Of a stretch of 25,659 bases of DNA, positions 1 through 7,461 are shown piece by piece. The notes beneath the pieces are model-generated. The model ran no database searches. It was given only the letters and a program-made list of their open reading frames with translations, and had not been told where the DNA came from. This DNA comes from Patescibacteria group bacterium. Its GTDB lineage: Bacteria; Patescibacteriota; WWE3; UBA101185; UBA10185. The position numbers and the translations under genes were made by a program. The stretch is from positions 1 to 25,659 of the forward strand of contig JAGPFW010000004.1 in the NCBI GenBank assembly GCA_018056275.1. The letters are read 5' to 3'. The number at the start of each line of letters is the position of its first letter. The first letter of the stretch is position 1.

Positions 1-1020
1 GGGTGCCACCATAGCATATAATTCCCTCACAAAATCTACATCGATGGGTCTCCCCTCAAGAATATATCTTCGTACAAGTGAAGTATCTAGGCTTCTACCT
101 ATCTGGTATATATTATTACCAGTATAGACTTCAGACCCGCTAGGTTTGGTCACATCTATTTCAGTAGAGGTGACTTCATAACCTTTGGGTAATCCCCCTA
201 AAAGTGCAGACCATCTTTGTCTTAACTCGGTATATGGACCCGGGTGTCTCCCCTTATCACGCCAATCTTCCACATCGGCTCTTATCACCGCTTCCATAAC
301 TTTACCATGCATTCTTTTACTTGTCTCCAACCGAAAGGGGGGAATCATAGCAACTGTTCCCAATTGAGATGAAAATTTGTTATCCCTATGGGGAAAACCG
401 CTATCCTGTAAAATTTCCCTCCCTAAAGATTCCAAATATGTGGTTACCAATTCATTTGTAACCTCAATATAAGTACCTCTGGATCCTTCCAGCTGATTTA
501 GAACTCTTTGTACATCTGGTTTTTCCTCCGATAAAGAGATCAATTGCCTATATCGAGCATCTTGAAAAAACTGATGTTGGAGCTCATGAAGAATTAAGGG
601 CAACACTCTTTGGTAATTTTCTCTTTTTATACGAACAGGATCATCAGACGGCAGTTGATATGGTTCAGAAAACCAAAGGAGTATGCTTGGAAAATCTTTG
701 GGCAAAAGATCTCCTTCTGCACGCCAAAAATTCCTGACTGGTTCACCTTTTTGACGACCTAATCCAGGGTAGTAGTTTAGAGAAACAACTACACTATCAG
801 GAATATCACCAGCATAAAGCGCAGAATACTGGGAAAGGGCTAAAGTTAAGGCAGATGCCTTTTCTTCAAGCAAAATCTCCAAATCATACTTCCATGTTTC
901 CAAGCTTGCCCCTGCGATTTCCCAGGATTCTTCAGTTACCTGCTCAAATGTCATTGTTTTCTCGGGTAAAAAATTCTCTAGATAGTTACCCTTATCCCCC
1001 TCGGAATTTCCATCGGGCAT
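1..1020 (-). CDS. Partial HExxH (zinc-metallopeptidase-like) protein, C-terminus beyond window
   Basis: An open frame of 340 codons starts with ATG at 1020 and runs off the left edge without a stop. I do not recognise the family. Residues 145-149 are HELQH, a perfect HExxH zinc-binding motif inside a hydrophobic helix-like stretch (VLPLILHELQHQFF). About 40 residues later the segment around E186-E190 (YIEVTNELVTTY) could supply a third, gluzincin-type glutamate ligand. No signal peptide or membrane segment is visible, so it is probably cytoplasmic. The start lies 3 nt after the cysS stop (1024-1026), so the two are probably cotranscribed; a purine-rich stretch precedes the ATG but there is no clear Shine-Dalgarno. 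The open frame is certain; the metallopeptidase activity is inferred from one motif only. Confidence 0.7.
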   Translation of the reverse strand, partial: MPDGNSEGDKGNYLENFLPEKTMTFEQVTEESWEIAGASLETWKYDLEILLEEKASALTLALSQYSALYAGDIPDSVVVSLNYYPGLGRQKGEPVRNFWRAEGDLLPKDFPSILLWFSEPYQLPSDDPVRIKRENYQRVLPLILHELQHQFFQDARYRQLISLSEEKPDVQRVLNQLEGSRGTYIEVTNELVTTYLESLGREILQDSGFPHRDNKFSSQLGTVAMIPPFRLETSKRMHGKVMEAVIRADVEDWRDKGRHPGPYTELRQRWSALLGGLPKGYEVTSTEIDVTKPSGSEVYTGNNIYQIGRSLDTSLVRRYILEGRPIDVDFVRELYAMVAP

Positions 1021-1023
1021 CTT

Positions 1024-2412
1024 CTAAAACCTTTTTTTAACTCTAAAACCCCCCACCTCATCCTCCACCACAAAACCCATATCCTCTATCTGCCTACGAA
1101 CAACATCTGCCTTATCCCAAATTCCACTCTTTCTATATTGCTCACGAGTCTTTGCTAAATTCATAACCTCTTTTGGGATCTCATAAGCAATATGGTCATG
1201 CAAATTCAACCCCAACACTGTGTCAAATTGTGCCAAGGTTTTTATCTTATCTCCTTCAGGAAGATCCGATTTAATCAGATCCCACACTATTGACAAAACC
1301 TTGGGCATGTTTAAATCCTCCATTAGAGCCTCCTCAAACTTATAAGAATGCTCCTGAGAAACTTTTCCATTGGTATCTCTATAACAGCTTAAAGTTCCAT
1401 ATAACCTGTTCAAAGCAGATCTAGCTGCAGTTAAAGATTCCCAAGTAAAATTAAGCGAAGATCTATAATGAGAAGTCATATAAAAATAGCGCAGATCCAT
1501 AGAAGAAAAGCCTTTGGCTTCAAGATCATCCAATGTATAAGCGTTACCCAAACTTTTGCCCATTCTTCCACCATCAACTTGTAAAAAAGCGCCATGCACC
1601 CAATAATTTACAAACTTCTTGCCTGTTGCGGCTTCGCTTTGAGCTATTTCGTTTTGGTGATGAATCATTTTTAAATCCTCGCCGCCTATGTGAAGATCTA
1701 CTGTTTCGCCAAGTTCGGTCATACACATAGCGGAACACTCCAAATGCCAACCAGGGAAACCTTTTCCCCAAGGGGAATCCCATTCTTGCCAGCGAGTAGA
1801 TTCCTTTGGGGAAAATTTCCATAAAGCAAAATCCGTGGCATTCCTTTTCTCAGGATTTGGTTCTACACGAGACCCTTCTCTGATTTTTTCATCATCTAGG
1901 CCGGATAACTCGCCATAGGAAGGAAATTTACTTGTGTCAAAATAAATCCCATCACTTATTTTATAAGTGAAACCCTTACTTTCCAACAACCGAACTAACT
2001 TAATCTGCTCTGGAATATATGCCGTAGCCCTAGTGTATTTGGTTGGTTTGAGTAAATTAAGTTTTCTACTACCCTTCTCAAAATCCTTAATATAAAAGTC
2101 AGCTATATCTGTCGCACTTTTTCCTTCTTTCTCAGCGGCTTTTTCTAACCTATCATCCCCTGTATCTGCATCTCCTAAATTGTCTCCGCTTAAGTGCCCA
2201 ACATCGGTTAGGTTCATAATATAGCGAACATTGTATTTTTTAAAGAGTAAGGCTCTATAAATAAAATCCCCCAAAGTATAAGTGCGATAATTTCCTATAG
2301 TTACAAAGTCATAAACGGTTGGACCACAAAGGTACATGCTTACTAAATCTGGGTTTTGCGGAATGAATTCTTCTATTCGTTTGGTTAAGGAGTTATAGAG
2401 TTTAAGTTCCAT
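1024..2412 (-). CDS. cysS: Cysteinyl-tRNA synthetase
   Basis: This class I aminoacyl-tRNA synthetase charges tRNA-Cys with cysteine in the cytoplasm. Its 462 aa match the usual ~460. The N-terminal signature CGPTVYDF (from C29) leads into TIGN at 38-41, the HIGH-equivalent motif with Thr in place of the first His. The zinc ligands expected from the family are present: C29, C226 (LECSAM), H251 and E255 (HHQNE). The KMSKS loop is RMGKS at 283-287. A C-terminal helical anticodon-binding part follows. The ATG at 2412 has no Shine-Dalgarno; an extended -10 box ends 8 nt upstream, suggesting its own nearly leaderless promoter. The identity is secure; the TIGN and MGKS variants are, from memory, seen in CPR enzymes and need not mean loss of activity. 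Confidence 0.97.
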   Translation of the reverse strand: MELKLYNSLTKRIEEFIPQNPDLVSMYLCGPTVYDFVTIGNYRTYTLGDFIYRALLFKKYNVRYIMNLTDVGHLSGDNLGDADTGDDRLEKAAEKEGKSATDIADFYIKDFEKGSRKLNLLKPTKYTRATAYIPEQIKLVRLLESKGFTYKISDGIYFDTSKFPSYGELSGLDDEKIREGSRVEPNPEKRNATDFALWKFSPKESTRWQEWDSPWGKGFPGWHLECSAMCMTELGETVDLHIGGEDLKMIHHQNEIAQSEAATGKKFVNYWVHGAFLQVDGGRMGKSLGNAYTLDDLEAKGFSSMDLRYFYMTSHYRSSLNFTWESLTAARSALNRLYGTLSCYRDTNGKVSQEHSYKFEEALMEDLNMPKVLSIVWDLIKSDLPEGDKIKTLAQFDTVLGLNLHDHIAYEIPKEVMNLAKTREQYRKSGIWDKADVVRRQIEDMGFVVEDEVGGFRVKKRF

Positions 2413-2420
2413 ACAGGTTG

Positions 2421-2429
2421 ATTTTAACA
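2421..2429 (-). promoter_or_regulatory. Extended -10 promoter of cysS
   Basis: Reading the minus strand, TGTTAAAAT (TGn plus TAAAAT) lies 8 nt before the cysS ATG. No recognisable -35 is at 16-18 nt spacing. A start 6-7 nt downstream of the -10 would give an mRNA with a leader of only 1-2 nt. Confidence 0.55.
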
Positions 2430-2481
2430 GATTTTTTTGAAGAAAATATCAATCCCATAAGAAAATCCTATTTTATTGACT

Positions 2482-3117
2482 CTAAACCTCCCTTCGGCCA
2501 TCTAATGCCCTAGAAAGAGTATTATCATCAGCATACTCTATATCTCCTCCAACGGGCAATCCCCTTCCAATCCTTGTTACCTTAACATGACCCGCGGGGA
2601 AATTCTTTTCTTTTATTGCGTCCAAAATATAAAAGGCAGTTGATTCCCCCTCCATTCCCGCATTTGTTGCCAAAACCACTTCCACAGGGAAATCAGCACT
2701 AGACTCTCCATTAGATACCAACTCTTCCACTCTATGCACCAAATCAGCTAAATAAATGTCATCTGGGCCTATGTAACTCAATGGGTCAATTAATCCATGC
2801 AATACATGATAGAGGCCTTTATAAGCAGTTCTTTCAAGAGCCACAACATCTAAAGGCGATGCTACTACTAATATTTGACGCTTCTCTCGGGAAGGATCTT
2901 CACATATTTTGCACAACCGCCCATCCGATATGTTTTTACACACTTCACAAAGCTGAGTTCTGTCTTTTAAAGAGGCGAGTAACCCACCAAATTCCTTTAG
3001 CTCTCTGTCAGGAAAACTAAGCAGATAAAAAGCTAGCCTCTGCGCTGTCTTAGAACCTACACCAGGAAGCCTCTCAAAATACATTATTAAATCATTTATT
3101 ACATCGGGAAAAGACAT
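2482..3117 (-). CDS. recR: Recombination mediator protein RecR
   Basis: RecR acts with RecO/RecF to load RecA onto gapped DNA during recombinational repair. The 211-aa length is typical. Order of domains: a helix-hairpin-helix DNA-binding segment (LPGVGSKTAQRLAF, 17-30), a C4 zinc finger with C57, C60, C69 and C72, then a Toprim domain (about 80-175) containing GLYHVLHG and the YIGPDD turn. The position that in Toprim proteins is usually Glu (VVE-P) is Ala here (VVASPLD); RecR Toprim is not thought to be catalytic, so function is probably kept. It follows dnaX by 9 nt, the usual dnaX-recR arrangement. A TAAAAT box also lies 6 nt before its ATG, across the dnaX stop, so an internal promoter is possible. 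Confidence 0.97.
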   Translation of the reverse strand: MSFPDVINDLIMYFERLPGVGSKTAQRLAFYLLSFPDRELKEFGGLLASLKDRTQLCEVCKNISDGRLCKICEDPSREKRQILVVASPLDVVALERTAYKGLYHVLHGLIDPLSYIGPDDIYLADLVHRVEELVSNGESSADFPVEVVLATNAGMEGESTAFYILDAIKEKNFPAGHVKVTRIGRGLPVGGDIEYADDNTLSRALDGRREV

Positions 3118-3126
3118 TTCTATATT

Positions 3127-4698
3127 TTACAGGGGCAAACCCCCATCAAAAACATCCAAAAGAGAAGAATCTATATTTACAGAGCCTAAATCTTGACTAC
3201 TAGGAATGGCAATATTTAAGTCGGTCAAATTTCCGGTTTCCCCAAAGTTTTTCCTTGCTGGGGGAGATTGACATAAATTACAAACAAATAATATCGGCTC
3301 TTTTAAAACTTCATACAAGACTTGCTCTACAATCTCACGGTTTTTACTGTATTCCAAACGATCTTTGTGAAAGGCAAATTTGGCCTCCAAAACCAAGGAG
3401 TTTCCGCGTAACTCCACTGGTTGTGTTGCTTTTAACAAAGCGCGTACTGAATGGTTGTATTTTGTAGATGCCCTTAATATATTGTTCCACTCCTTTTTTA
3501 CTGTCTCTATATCTACAGAAACCTCATTATGTGAGAGATCTTCCACCGAGGATTCTTGAGAGACAGGTGGGGCGGATTTACTTTTGGAAGAAGCGGCTTT
3601 AGGGCTAGCAGTTGGGTCAACTTCTGGTTCATTATTAGGCAAAACCCCCACCGAAGGGGCGTCACCCCATCGCGTACAAATTTGTGCCACTGCAACTTCT
3701 GTGGAAAGAGCCGATTCACAAGATATAAAAGTATTGATCACAAAGAGTATGTCATCAACAGACAATTTCTCAGCAAACCAATGTAGATTCTTAATAATTT
3801 CTTCGGGCAAATCGTCAAAACCTTGAGTAACCCCCATCTTTATAAATAGTAAATCCTTTAAATAGTCTAAAAAAGAGCTAACCCAAACTTTAATGTCCAC
3901 ACCTTTATTAGCCTTCTCCTCAACAAAGGTAAGAGCGTGTGAAGGTTCTGAATTAACCAAAAAGGTGAAAAATCGGTTAAAGTCTTCATAGGAGCCTGCG
4001 CCAACAAAATCTTCGGTAGAGGAATTCCCTTGCAAAACCTGCTGCAACATTGTTTCTGCATCCCTATAACCCCCCAAGGAGGCACGCGCTATTTCTTCAG
4101 CAACCTTATCAGAAAGAGCACTTCCCTCCTCTTTAGCAATAACTTGCAATTTTTCCTTTATCTGCTTTATTGTTGCACGTTTAAGCGTAAAGCTCTGACA
4201 GCGTGATTTTATAGTATCGGGAACTTTAGAAAACTCAGTGGTACACAAAATAAACATCGCGTGAGCTGGGGGCTCTTCCAATGTTTTCAGCAAAGCATTA
4301 AAAGCCTCCGCAGTAAGCATATGAACCTCATCAATAATGTAAACCTTTTTTTTACCAAAAGCAGGTGCCAATTTTATACGCTCCCTTAAAGAACGAATGT
4401 CGTCTATTCCCCTATTACTAGCAGCATCTATTTCAATTAAATCCAAAAAACTACCATTTTTTATGGCCAAACAATTTTCACATTTATCACAGGGGTCCCC
4501 ATTCTTTTCAGGGGACAAGCAATTTACGGCTTTAGCCAAAATTCTTGCTGTTGTAGTCTTTCCTGTACCCCGCGAACCCGTAAACAAATAGGCATGAGAA
4601 ACTTTACCAGTTTTTACTTGATTGGCTAATACATCTGCGACAGGGTTCGGTTTAATAAGTTCACTAAATTTTTGAGGACGATATTTTAAATAAAACAT
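3127..4698 (-). CDS. dnaX: DNA polymerase III subunit gamma/tau
   Basis: This is the AAA+ motor subunit of the clamp loader of the replicative polymerase. The 523-aa protein starts with the FYLKYRPQKFSEL signature. It has Walker A GSRGTGKT at 41-48, zinc cysteines C60, C70, C73 and C76, Walker B/DEVH at 123-126, sensor 1 at LCTTE (151-155) and the arginine-finger SRC motif at 165-167. The C-terminal half has a polar linker (about 355-400) and a small domain. An A8G run at codons 116-118 lies inside the ATPase core, so it is not a convincing gamma/tau frameshift site. GGAG 7 nt before the ATG is the Shine-Dalgarno, and it sits in a hairpin (separate entry). It lies between pth and recR on the same strand. 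Confidence 0.96.
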   Translation of the reverse strand: MFYLKYRPQKFSELIKPNPVADVLANQVKTGKVSHAYLFTGSRGTGKTTTARILAKAVNCLSPEKNGDPCDKCENCLAIKNGSFLDLIEIDAASNRGIDDIRSLRERIKLAPAFGKKKVYIIDEVHMLTAEAFNALLKTLEEPPAHAMFILCTTEFSKVPDTIKSRCQSFTLKRATIKQIKEKLQVIAKEEGSALSDKVAEEIARASLGGYRDAETMLQQVLQGNSSTEDFVGAGSYEDFNRFFTFLVNSEPSHALTFVEEKANKGVDIKVWVSSFLDYLKDLLFIKMGVTQGFDDLPEEIIKNLHWFAEKLSVDDILFVINTFISCESALSTEVAVAQICTRWGDAPSVGVLPNNEPEVDPTASPKAASSKSKSAPPVSQESSVEDLSHNEVSVDIETVKKEWNNILRASTKYNHSVRALLKATQPVELRGNSLVLEAKFAFHKDRLEYSKNREIVEQVLYEVLKEPILFVCNLCQSPPARKNFGETGNLTDLNIAIPSSQDLGSVNIDSSLLDVFDGGLPL

Positions 4699-4705
4699 AA
4701 GGCAG

Positions 4706-4731
4706 CTCCAAATACTAAATTAGCATTGGAG
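4706..4731 (-). promoter_or_regulatory. Hairpin enclosing the dnaX Shine-Dalgarno
   Basis: The arms CTCCAA (4731-4726) and TTGGAG (4711-4706) pair, with a second inner CTAA/TTAG stem. The GGAG in the 3' arm is the only Shine-Dalgarno candidate for dnaX, 7 nt from its ATG. The stem could lower dnaX initiation unless ribosomes arriving from pth open it. The pairing is seen; the control role is inferred. Confidence 0.4.
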
Positions 4732-4738
4732 AATTTTA

Positions 4739-5236
4739 TTATCCACTAATTGGAAGAGATATATTTCGTATTTCTTCAAGTTGTTCCGCCGAAAAGTTTG
4801 ATAAAACCCAGTCTTCAGTGGCAATTTTTTCGTTTTGGGGACGCCCCACTCCCACCCTAAATCTAGTAAAATTTTTGGTCTTTATAGAAACAATTATGTC
4901 CTCCACACCCAGATGCCCCGCAGGCCCAATGTTTTTTTGGAGTTTTGTTTGACCAAAGTTAAGATCAATATCGTCATGGATTACCAACAAATCTGAGGGG
5001 TTTAATTTGTAATAAGAAAGAACGTACGCCACCGAAATTCCGGAACGGTTCATATAGGTTTGGGGTTTAACTAATAAGAGGTTTTCGTCTTTGGCAACGA
5101 GCGCTTGGGCTTTGGAGTCTTTTTTCCAACTTAAATGTTTATCTTCTGCAAATTTGTCAAGAAGTATAAAGCCAACATTATGTAGGGTTTTTGCGTATTT
5201 TTTCCCTGGATTGCCCAATCCTACAAGAAGCTTCAT
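4739..5236 (-). CDS. pth: Peptidyl-tRNA hydrolase, short variant
   Basis: Pth frees tRNA from peptidyl-tRNA that drops off ribosomes. The fold signature GLGNPG is at 6-11. The catalytic and binding residues known from E. coli are found as N9, H19 (HNVG), N63 (PQTYMNRSG) and D88 (HDDID). The position of E. coli N114 (GGHNG) is Leu109 here (AGHLG), a change at a residue that contacts substrate. At 165 aa it is shorter than the usual 185-195 and lacks most of the C-terminal lid helix. The ATG at 5236 has no Shine-Dalgarno but an extended -10 box ends exactly 6 nt upstream, so the transcript is probably leaderless. dnaX follows after 40 nt. The identity is firm; the altered Asn deserves a check. 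Confidence 0.94.
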   Translation of the reverse strand: MKLLVGLGNPGKKYAKTLHNVGFILLDKFAEDKHLSWKKDSKAQALVAKDENLLLVKPQTYMNRSGISVAYVLSYYKLNPSDLLVIHDDIDLNFGQTKLQKNIGPAGHLGVEDIIVSIKTKNFTRFRVGVGRPQNEKIATEDWVLSNFSAEQLEEIRNISLPISG

Positions 5237-5242
5237 AAATTG

Positions 5243-5251
5243 ATTGTACCA
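5243..5251 (-). promoter_or_regulatory. Extended -10 promoter of pth
   Basis: TGGTACAAT on the minus strand, immediately after the ybeY stop codon (5255-5257), ends 6 nt before the pth ATG. The predicted transcript starts at or next to the A of the ATG, giving a leaderless mRNA. Confidence 0.6.
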
Positions 5252-5254
5252 AAC

Positions 5255-5587
5255 TCACATATCCCCCACATGATTCACGCCCAATAAGTGCAAAGTCCCA
5301 TGTTCAACCAATTCCGCTATTTCATGTTCCAAATCATTCTCATATTCTTTTGCCTGTCGTTCTGCTTGATCAATGTTTACAGCAACTTCCCCCAATTGAA
5401 AAATACCTTCTCCCATTTCTTCGCCTATTTCAAAAGAAAGCACATCTGTAGCGTAATCCTTATTTTTATACTGCAGGTTTAACTCCTTCATTTGTGGATC
5501 CTTTAGTAAAGAGACCGAGATATTAACTTGAGAATATTTTTTTAACAACTGCAGAATCCTTGTAGTAGGTTTTTCATTTTTTGACAT
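5255..5587 (-). CDS. ybeY: Endoribonuclease YbeY
   Basis: YbeY is a metal-dependent endoribonuclease involved in 16S rRNA maturation and ribosome quality control. The C-terminal HGTLHLLGVNH (95-105) is the family's H-x3-H-x5-H metal site. Upstream, YATDVLSFEIGE and LGEVAVNIDQA match the conserved core. At 110 aa it is shorter than many homologues (about 150), with a trimmed N-terminus and a stop six residues after the last His. It is the third gene of an rpsU-yqeY-ybeY set, starting 9 nt after the yqeY stop. No good Shine-Dalgarno is visible, so it may depend on coupling. The identity is well supported by the metal motif and neighbours. Confidence 0.94.
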   Translation of the reverse strand: MSKNEKPTTRILQLLKKYSQVNISVSLLKDPQMKELNLQYKNKDYATDVLSFEIGEEMGEGIFQLGEVAVNIDQAERQAKEYENDLEHEIAELVEHGTLHLLGVNHVGDM

Positions 5588-5596
5588 ATTTAAGAG

Positions 5597-5899
5597 CTAC
5601 TCCGCAAGACTAGAAATAAATTCTAAAATCTCCTCCAAAATTACCAATTCTTGCTCTTCTTTCTCTTTAATATCATTCCTACCAGACTTTGCACTTATTT
5701 CTATAACCTCTTTGCGCTGCTTAATTTGCTTTTGGGTTACTTTTAGGGCATCCTCCACCGAAAGTGTTTCCCCTTTGGCGCGTAAATCTATCTCCTTATT
5801 TTTTAGGGCAGAAATCAAAAATCTCAAAACAGACACACGAACAGTATCCCCTGCTTTGGCATATTCAAAAACTTTTTTTTGCAAATCGGTAAGAACCAT
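5597..5899 (-). CDS. yqeY: GatB/YqeY-domain protein, half-length
   Basis: YqeY proteins resemble the tail domain of the GatB amidotransferase subunit; their cellular role is not well defined, though tRNA-related function is suspected. The N-terminal signature is present: RVSVLRFLISALKNKEIDLR, then a helix with KVTQKQIKQRKEVIEI and the acidic EKEEQELVILEE segment. The usual length is about 148 aa; this one stops at 100, so the C-terminal three-helix part is missing. There is no sign of a frameshift, so it looks like a family-level shortening. Its ATG overlaps the rpsU stop by one base (TAATG), the rpsU-yqeY pairing seen in many bacteria, implying coupled translation. Confidence 0.9.
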   Translation of the reverse strand: MVLTDLQKKVFEYAKAGDTVRVSVLRFLISALKNKEIDLRAKGETLSVEDALKVTQKQIKQRKEVIEISAKSGRNDIKEKEEQELVILEEILEFISSLAE

Positions 5900-6093
5900 T
5901 AATTATACTTCCTTCTATCACTCTTAATAGTTCTAGCTTTTTCTTCTCTTTTTTGCCTTCTAATTTGGCTCTCTTTTGTAAATCGTTCTCTAAGTTTTGT
6001 TTCTTTGAGAACTCCCGCTTTATTTACTTCCATAATAAATCTTTTTAAAGCGTGATCAAAAGACTCGCCTTTTCGCACTTTTACTTTTGTCAC
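5899..6093 (-). CDS. rpsU: Small ribosomal subunit protein bS21
   Basis: bS21 binds the 30S platform close to the anti-Shine-Dalgarno end of 16S rRNA and helps initiation. The 64-aa protein has the family pattern KVRKGESFDHALKRF near the N-terminus and a strongly basic C-terminal helix (RRQKREEKARTIKSDRR). The start is GTG at 6093: a strong GGAGGTG Shine-Dalgarno lies at 6104-6110, 10 nt upstream, and the resulting protein begins MTKVKVRKGE as bS21 should. It heads the rpsU-yqeY-ybeY set and has its own -35/-10 promoter upstream. Confidence 0.96.
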   Translation of the reverse strand: MTKVKVRKGESFDHALKRFIMEVNKAGVLKETKLRERFTKESQIRRQKREEKARTIKSDRRKYN

Positions 6094-6155
6094 CTGATAA
6101 AAACACCTCCAAGTCTAATATGTAATCAAATAATTGATACGACAACACAACTGGT

Positions 6156-6184
6156 AGTATATTATTTACTGATTTTTTATGCAA
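6156..6184 (-). promoter_or_regulatory. Promoter of rpsU operon (-35/-10)
   Basis: Minus-strand TTGCAT (6184-6179) and TATACT (6161-6156) are spaced by exactly 17 nt. A start near 6149 gives a leader of about 55 nt that contains a small ATCAA/TTGAT hairpin (6125-6138) and the strong GGAGGTG Shine-Dalgarno. Confidence 0.6.
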
Positions 6185-6248
6185 ACTTTTACCTTTTTAA
6201 TTGAGGAGAGAGATAAAACATAAAGCTCAAGATACAAGAGCAGGATAC

Positions 6249-7427
6249 CTAAAAAACCCTACCCAAATCCCGTATTGTTACAACAACTAAAAGCCCCAAC
6301 AAGGCCGCCATCCCAAATTGATGCACACGGGCTTCAAAATTAGGATTCACTCTTTTCTTGGTCACCAATTCCACAATAATAAAAAATATCCTCCCCCCAT
6401 CCAGTGCTGGTAACGGAAGTATGTTAAGGAATGCCAAACTTACAGAAATCTGCCCCATTAAGTCTAAAAGATTTATTAATGCTTCTTTGCGGCTAAAGGA
6501 AAGGATTTTTGACACAATTGAGTATATTCCCACAGGACCAGAAACGGTTTCAGCCAAAGGCTCTGCAGTCCTCTCTTCTATGGAGAAGCCAACAATATTT
6601 TTCATTGTAGAAATTGTATATGACAAGATATTATAGGAATGTGTAAAACCTGCGGTTGCTTTTTGTAAGGGGGTGTCGTAATGTATTTGAGCTACAGATC
6701 CCAAATAAACACCTAGTCGAGCGGGATTTTTTGGATCTTCACTGTCTACAAAGGGATATACCTTTAACTCAACAAGATCATCTTTTAAAGATTCCTTGGA
6801 ACTCGTAAGGGTATCAGGAGAGGCGGGTTTAATCACAACAGATATTTCTTGACCTGCCTTATCTTCAACCAATCTACGCACATCGTAAAGTGAATTAACA
6901 GCTTCGCCCTCTATAGAGACAAGTGTATCCCCTAAAGCAACGGGAAAATCTGCATTCAAAAGTGGAGAATTTTCATCTAATCCAAAAATAACCGTATTGC
7001 TTTTTTCTACATTTCCAAATCTAAATTCGTATGGGAACAACAAAGGAATCTCTTTTGATTTAAAACCATTTAAACCTAAAAAGAGATAAAAAATTATTAC
7101 TCCAAAGAGCATATTCATAATAACTCCAGCAGAAATAACTGCCATTCGTTGCCATGCTGTTTTAGAAACAAAATTACTAGTATCAGATAGATCTTGCGAA
7201 GTTATTTCGTTGGAATCTTCTCCCTTTAAACGAACAAAACCACCAAAGGGGAAAAGATTTATAGAATAAATAGTATCTCCAAATTTTTTACCAAAAACTC
7301 TTGGGGGTATACCTAAACCAAATTCTTCAACAAGGATACCATTCCTTTTTGCCACCATAAAATGACCAAACTCATGAATAAGCACTAAAAAGGAAAGTAT
7401 TAATATAAATATTACTAAAGAGATCAT
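6249..7427 (-). CDS. rseP: Site-2 intramembrane metalloprotease (RseP/M50 family)
   Basis: This membrane-embedded zinc protease cleaves substrates within or near the membrane, classically anti-sigma factors or leftover signal peptides. The zinc motif HEFGH is at 18-22 in the first transmembrane helix. A second transmembrane helix (about 93-117) precedes a PDZ-like region (about 140-230, with LGDTLVSIEGE). The third metal ligand is in LPLPALDGGRIFF near 342, followed by a last helix (MAALLGLLVVVTI). At 392 aa it is a single-PDZ form, shorter than E. coli RseP (450). It follows frr by 34 nt, the conserved frr-rseP neighbourhood. No anti-sigma gene is visible here, so its substrate cannot be named. 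Confidence 0.95.
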   Translation of the reverse strand: MISLVIFILILSFLVLIHEFGHFMVAKRNGILVEEFGLGIPPRVFGKKFGDTIYSINLFPFGGFVRLKGEDSNEITSQDLSDTSNFVSKTAWQRMAVISAGVIMNMLFGVIIFYLFLGLNGFKSKEIPLLFPYEFRFGNVEKSNTVIFGLDENSPLLNADFPVALGDTLVSIEGEAVNSLYDVRRLVEDKAGQEISVVIKPASPDTLTSSKESLKDDLVELKVYPFVDSEDPKNPARLGVYLGSVAQIHYDTPLQKATAGFTHSYNILSYTISTMKNIVGFSIEERTAEPLAETVSGPVGIYSIVSKILSFSRKEALINLLDLMGQISVSLAFLNILPLPALDGGRIFFIIVELVTKKRVNPNFEARVHQFGMAALLGLLVVVTIRDLGRVF

Positions 7428-7461
7428 TTTATTTTATTGCATCAGAGTATAAACCTTTTCC

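Noticed and set aside
1533..1822. Open frames on both strands inside cysS
   Set aside because: They are shadows of the cysS frame with no initiation signals or family similarity.
3513..3826. Overlapping frames opposite and within the dnaX linker region
   Set aside because: They come from the compositionally biased linker of dnaX; no Shine-Dalgarno, promoter or recognisable protein.
4345..4352. A8 run in dnaX as a programmed frameshift site for gamma
   Set aside because: It lies at codons 116-118, inside the ATPase core next to DEVH. A shift there would destroy the motor domain rather than produce a gamma-like protein, and no stimulatory stem was evident.
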